This document shows positions 6,480 through 9,926 of a DNA stretch of 9,926 nucleotides, in pieces. Each line of letters begins with the position of its first letter. Positions within the stretch are counted from its first letter, which is position 1. The position numbers were made by a program, and so were the translations under genes. The notes below the pieces were generated by a model. It was not told the origin of the DNA, did no database searches, and saw only the letters and a list, made by a program, of their open reading frames with translations. Source of the DNA: Candidatus Poseidoniaceae archaeon (GTDB lineage Archaea; Thermoplasmatota; Poseidoniia; Poseidoniales; Poseidoniaceae); NCBI GenBank assembly GCA_028822955.1, contig JAPKCL010000059.1, positions 1 through 9,926 on the forward strand. The letters run 5' to 3'.

Positions 6480-6956
6480 TCAGAGTACGTTGTTTGCCAA
6501 TTCGCCTAAATTTTGAGGGCGACCACAGTAATGGCAACGCAATTGTAACGGATCTCTTTGAACGACTTTCAAACGATGTGCTTGTGGTTCACGTAGATTC
6601 GTTGTGATGCAGTTTGAGAAAGTACACCGCACAACATTAACCAGTTCTTCACCGAGATTAATAGTAAGTTTTTCTGCAACGGAATAAGCACGAATAATTG
6701 CAACACGTGCATCTGGTGCTACCAGTGCCAATCGGTCAAGTTCTGATTGCGTCAATTCACGGTCTTCAACTTTGATGATGTCTTTCGAACCCATCTTTTT
6801 CGATGGAACGTTCATGACAAGAGAAACCGGTACCGCTGTTGCACCAGCAATTCCAAGCATCTCCAAAACAAGCATAGCCTGACCGGATGGAATGTGGTCA
6901 ATCACGGTACCATTACGGATGGCTGTCACTCTGCGCATACTATGTTCATTGGACAT
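6480..6956 (-). CDS. pyrI: Aspartate carbamoyltransferase regulatory chain PyrI
   Basis: This 158-residue protein is the allosteric subunit of aspartate carbamoyltransferase, which binds nucleotides in its N-terminal domain and the catalytic chain through a C-terminal zinc domain. The family hallmarks are all visible. RNGTVIDHIPSGQA near the N-terminus is the start of the nucleotide-binding domain. The central segment holds VPSKKMGSKDIIKVE. The four zinc ligands follow as C111-x4-C116 (CTFSNC) and C141-x2-C144 (CHYC). Length and cysteine spacing are close to the bacterial and archaeal norm of about 150 residues. I chose the ATG at 6956, which overlaps the pyrB stop by one base (TGATG) and has GGAGGTG seven bases upstream. 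A GTG at 6959 is possible but too close to that site. The TGA stop abuts the stop of the convergent tRNA thiolase gene. Confidence 0.95.
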   Translation of the reverse strand: MSNEHSMRRVTAIRNGTVIDHIPSGQAMLVLEMLGIAGATAVPVSLVMNVPSKKMGSKDIIKVEDRELTQSELDRLALVAPDARVAIIRAYSVAEKLTINLGEELVNVVRCTFSNCITTNLREPQAHRLKVVQRDPLQLRCHYCGRPQNLGELANNVL

Positions 6957-7900
6957 CACAGAGCACCTCCTTCAATCTTGGCTGGAACAGTAACGCCGAG
7001 TAAGCGGCATAAAAGGGCCATACGGGCAACAACTCCATTGAAAGCTTGTTCGAAATATCGTGCATGACGAGTCGTATCGACTGAAGGGTCCACTTCATCT
7101 ACACGCGGTAAGGGATGCATGATGATCATATCTTGCTTGACGTCACTAAGGTGACGTGCATGGAGTTTGTAGGCACCAGCGCATCTCGCATATTCATCTT
7201 CATCTGCAAAACGTTCTTTTTGAATTCGAGTCATGTACACGACATCAGCATCTGCCATCGAACCATAAAGGTCTTCAGTTTCAATAACATTCGCGCCGTG
7301 AGAACGTAAATCAGAAACTATTTCTTCTGGCATGTTCAACAAATCAGGACTTGCAAAAATCAATTCGCAACCAAACCGGGTCAAAGCATGAGAAAGGGAA
7401 TGGACTGTTCGACCATAGCGCAAATCACCAGCAAGGACGACCTTTAATCCCTCTAAACGGCCATGTGCTTGTTTGATTGTAAATAAATCGAGCATCGTTT
7501 GTGTTGGATGATGACCCGCACCGTCTCCACCATTGAGGATAGGAACTCGAGCTGCGTCTTGGGCGTATTGAGCAGCCCCCTGCCGAGGGTGACGCATTGC
7601 GATAATGTCCGTGTAGCCATCAACCATTTGGATGGTGTCGAACAGAGTTTCTCCTTTGACGACTGAAGAGGTTTTGACATCACCGAGGTTGACAACATCG
7701 CCGCCGAGTCTTTTCATTGCGGTTTCGAACGACATACGAGTTCGGGTGCTTGGTTCAAAGAATAAATTCCCAAGTATTCTGCCTTGTAAAAGTGGGAGGT
7801 AAATCTCACCTCGTGCCACAGGTAGGAGTCGTTCAGCATCGTCTAAAATACTGAGGATTTGTTCGTTTGTCAAGTCGTCCATTGTTATGAGTCCTGCCAT
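6956..7900 (-). CDS. pyrB: Aspartate carbamoyltransferase catalytic chain PyrB
   Basis: A 314-residue enzyme joining carbamoyl phosphate and aspartate to give N-carbamoyl-L-aspartate, the committed step of pyrimidine synthesis. Every catalytic motif is present: FFEPSTRTR (residues 48-56) for carbamoyl phosphate, the lysine loop with SSVVKGET (K82), MRHP (R103), GAGHHPTQ (H131, Q134), GDLRYGRTVHS (R164), TRIQKERF (R225) and HPLPRVDE (262-269) for aspartate and the transition state. The length matches the family, about 310. The frame is open for another 88 codons upstream, but that stretch overlaps the divergent gene and has no family similarity, so I start at the ATG at 7900. A weak GAGGG site lies about ten bases before it. 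PyrI follows with a one-base overlap, so the holoenzyme subunits are made from one message. A TATA-like stretch at 7974-7981 may drive the pair. Confidence 0.97.
   Translation of the reverse strand: MAGLITMDDLTNEQILSILDDAERLLPVARGEIYLPLLQGRILGNLFFEPSTRTRMSFETAMKRLGGDVVNLGDVKTSSVVKGETLFDTIQMVDGYTDIIAMRHPRQGAAQYAQDAARVPILNGGDGAGHHPTQTMLDLFTIKQAHGRLEGLKVVLAGDLRYGRTVHSLSHALTRFGCELIFASPDLLNMPEEIVSDLRSHGANVIETEDLYGSMADADVVYMTRIQKERFADEDEYARCAGAYKLHARHLSDVKQDMIIMHPLPRVDEVDPSVDTTRHARYFEQAFNGVVARMALLCRLLGVTVPAKIEGGAL
6964..6970 (-). promoter_or_regulatory. Ribosome binding site (GGAGGTG) of pyrI
   Basis: On the minus strand GGAGGTG lies within the last codons of pyrB, seven bases before the pyrI ATG. 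It is a near-perfect archaeal Shine-Dalgarno sequence, and it favours the ATG at 6956 over the GTG at 6959. Confidence 0.75.
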
Positions 7901-7994
7901 ATGCTCTCGTCCCTCATCTTGAGGCAGTCGAAGACACCCATGAACATTACCGTCGAAATGATTGATTCTGCTGTTTAAAAAGAGGTCAAACAGG
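7901..7994. promoter_or_regulatory. Divergent promoter region between pyrBI and the membrane/helical gene
   Basis: The spacer holds one clear A/T-rich element, TTTAAAAA at 7974-7981, which reads as a TATA-like box on either strand. On the minus strand it would place transcription near 7950, about 50 bases before pyrB. On the plus strand transcription would start near 8003, which would favour a downstream start for the right-hand gene. No palindromic operator is obvious. Confidence 0.35.
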
Positions 7995-9821
7995 ATGGGG
8001 GTAGCCAAACGAAAAAGCGGAGTGATTATCACCGAGATGTCACCAAGATGCATTATGGCTCTCGATGCTTGGGCAGATGTAGATGCGGCAATTACTGCTG
8101 CACGAAAATCAAGACAGCAACGACTTGATCGTCTAACCAGCAGTTCGGCATTACTCGTACTCACTGGTGCGGTTTGGTTGATGTGGCCGAGCCTTCAATC
8201 AGCCATTAAGGGCGATTCGGGATTATTCGAAGGCCTTGGCTATCCCCTCCTGATTATCGCCTATGGGTTAATACTCCAAGATTCAGTTCTCGATGATGCA
8301 AAAGCAAGAACGAGAATTGGGTCATTTGCTTCTATTGCCTGGCCTGTATTCTTGATTCTTGCTTCGAAGCACCTCAATCCTGATGATTATAGCTCTCTTG
8401 TCGGTTCAGGATTTATCCTTCTGGTCGCCTATGCTTGCTTCCAAACCTCAAGTTCAATCTTACGAGGTGGGCTTGATGTCATGAGGTGGAGAGCAATTAT
8501 GACTGGACTTGGCGCCATAGCCGCCTTCTCTCTTTTTATCGGCGATGTCCCTGAAACAAATTCCTATGAATGGCTTGCTTCGCTAAGTTCACTTGTTGCC
8601 GCCAGCATCGCAACTGGATACATTTGGTTCGTTGGAGATGACCAGCGGGTCGAACGGAAGGCATTCGCTAAACGACTCGACGGTATTGAAACGCATTTAT
8701 TAGAATTGAAAGCACAAGGTGCAGCGGTCGATCAGGCTTCGAGTTTAGTAATGACGGCAAAAGAAGAAGGTCATATCAATCCGGAATACGGGATGAGACT
8801 TCTGGATGAAGCTCAAGATGACATTGAACGTACACTTTCACTAAGTGGGGACGTTGAAATTATTCAAACAGATGCTATCCAAGCAATAGAAAAGGCGGAA
8901 GGGATTGCACCGTCTGCAAAACGCCCACGGAAGTCTTTTGAAATAGGGGTTCGGGAAGTAAAACTTGGTTCTTTGCGAGAAGGAGAAATACTGTTTCGTC
9001 AAGCGAAGAAATTGGCACTTGAAATCATTGAATGGTGGGCAATGGCAGAACAGGCCATTACCGAGGCCAGTCGATTACTTGGTGACAATGATGCTGAAAG
9101 TGTTCAACATTTGAAAGAATTACTTGCAGATGCAAAAAAGAAGTTGGCAAGCGAAGACCCACAAGAAGCATATGAATTTGCATGTGTGATTCCCCCGCAA
9201 CTCTTGGCAGATGGAGATGCACAAGAACGAGCTATTGAAGCAGTTAAAGAAGCTCAACATCAGTTACAACAAACAGATGGCCTTGATACGACCGAAATGG
9301 TGCAACGATTGAATCGTGCTGAACAAGCCATTGAAGCAGGTAGTCCAAGTCAAGCAATTGGATTAGCCGATGGTGTTGTTCGTTCTATTGAAGCAGAACG
9401 AGAAGCCATGGATAATGTTCGCCGAGCCCTCAAACAGCGTAAAAAATTAGTTGCCCAATACAAAGATCGAGATGACAAAAAGGACTGGGACAACAGAATC
9501 GCTTCGATGGAAGATGCAGCAGACCTCAAACAATGGACCTACGCAAATACTTTGCTCGATGCCATTACTACCGACCTCGACAACGAAGGACAAGCGAGTG
9601 ATGAAGCACTTGAACTGTATGACTTTGTTACAGATGAATGGAAAATCCTTCGGAATCAATGCGACACAAATGGTATTTCTATCGAAGATGAAAACCGCCG
9701 TGCATGCGAACAAGCGATTGCTCTTGCTGGCGAATCTTTGTCAGGTGGGCGTGTTGAGGATTGCCTCAACCACCTCACAGAAGCTGATACTTCAATGGAA
9801 CGCCTTCGTAGAAAAATCTAA
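7995..9821 (+). CDS. Membrane protein with about six helices and a long helical, repeat-like cytoplasmic tail; unknown function
   Basis: A 608-residue protein I do not recognise. Counting from the ATG at 7995, hydrophobic segments lie near residues 49-66, 79-97, 110-124, 136-152, 166-183 and 193-213. They are preceded by a basic stretch (about 37-46), consistent with a cytoplasmic N-terminus. Residues 220-608 are soluble, highly charged and alanine/glutamate-rich, and look entirely helical. Loosely repeated helix pairs contain an A-x-x-A-I-x-x-G or A-x-x-L-A pattern (for example around 294-302, 352-360, 412-420, 440-464 and 572-596), reminiscent of TPR-like or coiled-coil scaffolds. No enzymatic motif is visible. 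The ATG at 7995 has GAGGT eight bases upstream. ATGs at 8037 and 8055 are alternatives, and the protein starting at 8055 (MALDAWADVDAA) looks like a natural N-terminus. A TTG at 7962 is unlikely. It is transcribed divergently from pyrB and shows no functional tie to it. Confidence 0.85.
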   Translation: MGVAKRKSGVIITEMSPRCIMALDAWADVDAAITAARKSRQQRLDRLTSSSALLVLTGAVWLMWPSLQSAIKGDSGLFEGLGYPLLIIAYGLILQDSVLDDAKARTRIGSFASIAWPVFLILASKHLNPDDYSSLVGSGFILLVAYACFQTSSSILRGGLDVMRWRAIMTGLGAIAAFSLFIGDVPETNSYEWLASLSSLVAASIATGYIWFVGDDQRVERKAFAKRLDGIETHLLELKAQGAAVDQASSLVMTAKEEGHINPEYGMRLLDEAQDDIERTLSLSGDVEIIQTDAIQAIEKAEGIAPSAKRPRKSFEIGVREVKLGSLREGEILFRQAKKLALEIIEWWAMAEQAITEASRLLGDNDAESVQHLKELLADAKKKLASEDPQEAYEFACVIPPQLLADGDAQERAIEAVKEAQHQLQQTDGLDTTEMVQRLNRAEQAIEAGSPSQAIGLADGVVRSIEAEREAMDNVRRALKQRKKLVAQYKDRDDKKDWDNRIASMEDAADLKQWTYANTLLDAITTDLDNEGQASDEALELYDFVTDEWKILRNQCDTNGISIEDENRRACEQAIALAGESLSGGRVEDCLNHLTEADTSMERLRRKI

Positions 9822-9825
9822 TTTC

Positions 9826-9850
9826 AAAGGTCGAGCAAGCCTTTCTTTTC
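9826..9850 (+). terminator. Possible terminator after the membrane/helical gene
   Basis: A short stem AAAGG/CCTTT with a 9-base loop starts five bases after the TAA and is followed by CTTTTC. The stem is weak, but archaeal termination depends mainly on T-rich tracts, so the pyrimidine run is the stronger part of the evidence. Confidence 0.3.
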
Positions 9851-9867
9851 AATTGATTTGAGGTCAA

Positions 9868-9926
9868 GTGTACCAGGGAATCATTGTCACTATTTCAGGA
9901 ATGCCTGTGGACCTTGGATTCCCTGG
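9868..9926 (+). CDS. Possible start of a downstream gene, running off the window
   Basis: From GTG 9868 the frame is open to the window edge and reads VYQGIIVTISGMPVDLGFP, with codons like those of the neighbouring genes (GGA, ATT, CCT). GAGGT at 9860-9864 could be its ribosome site, but at only three bases from the GTG it is unusually close; the ATG at 9901 is in the same frame. The protein is too short to assign. The opposite strand is also open here (see rejected items), so the call is tentative. Confidence 0.3.
   Translation, partial: MYQGIIVTISGMPVDLGFP
9873..9926 (+). repeat. 10-bp perfect inverted repeat at the right edge
   Basis: CCAGGGAATC at 9873-9882 and its exact complement GATTCCCTGG at 9917-9926 flank 34 bases. 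The right arm ends at the last base of the window, so the repeat could be longer. It lies inside the possible next gene, so it may be coincidental. Confidence 0.4.

Noticed and set aside
7901..8164. 88-codon N-terminal extension of pyrB
   Set aside because: Aspartate carbamoyltransferases begin about where the ATG at 7900 lies. The extension overlaps the divergent gene and shows no family similarity.
9864..9926. Minus-strand frame ending at TGA 9864-9866, entering from the right edge
   Set aside because: It is open for only about 20 codons and uses codons rare in the neighbours (AGG, ATA, GGG, ACA). The plus-strand frame fits local codon use better, though neither is certain.
1..9926. CRISPR array, insertion sequence, or defence island
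   Set aside because: No regularly spaced repeats, transposase or integrase motifs, terminal inverted repeats, or nuclease genes were seen; the genes are core metabolism, tRNA modification and membrane/scaffold proteins.

Overview
The window most likely comes from an archaeon, and the gene content fits a marine Thermoplasmatota / Marine Group II (Poseidoniales) type genome. Three things point this way. The pyrB-pyrI pair includes a zinc-binding regulatory chain. There is a TtuA/Ncs6-type tRNA thiolase with two zinc fingers. Several genes have strong GGAGGTG/GAGGTGA ribosome sites, next to other genes that lack one. The taxonomic placement is inference from gene content and style; no rRNA or other marker gene is present. 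The DNA has moderate GC content and is very tightly packed. Nothing resembling an insertion sequence, phage or CRISPR array was seen.

Layout. (1) 1-1369, plus strand: the last 50 codons of a probable DUF58 protein, then a 404-residue polytopic membrane protein one base downstream. (2) 1370-5150, minus strand: a three-gene operon. Read in its own direction it encodes a stand-alone Roadblock/LC7 protein (113 aa), a 1061-residue protein with a Roadblock-like N-terminal region and about 290 residues of coiled coil, and an 81-residue two-helix membrane protein. The first two genes overlap by 4 nt and the third follows after an 11-nt gap. (3) 5151-5477: a 327-bp divergent intergenic region rich in palindromes and short repeats. 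(4) 5478-6479, plus strand: TtuA/Ncs6-family tRNA 2-thiouridine synthetase. (5) 6480-7900, minus strand: pyrB and pyrI, overlapping by one base in TGATG. (6) 7995-9821, plus strand: an unrecognised protein with about six membrane helices and a long helical cytoplasmic tail. A possible next gene begins at the right edge.

How they work together. PyrB and PyrI form aspartate carbamoyltransferase, the first committed step of pyrimidine synthesis. The TtuA-like enzyme thiolates uridine in tRNA. The DUF58 and membrane-protein pair resembles the MoxR/DUF58 type of archaeal locus, although no MoxR gene lies in the window. The most interesting unit is the Roadblock / coiled-coil / membrane-hairpin operon. 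Its composition suggests a membrane-anchored scaffold built on Roadblock dimers, perhaps for a small GTPase encoded elsewhere. Its predicted promoter carries a perfect 7-bp-arm palindrome (5203-5220) that looks like an operator. Both convergent gene pairs in the window meet stop codon to stop codon with no base between them.
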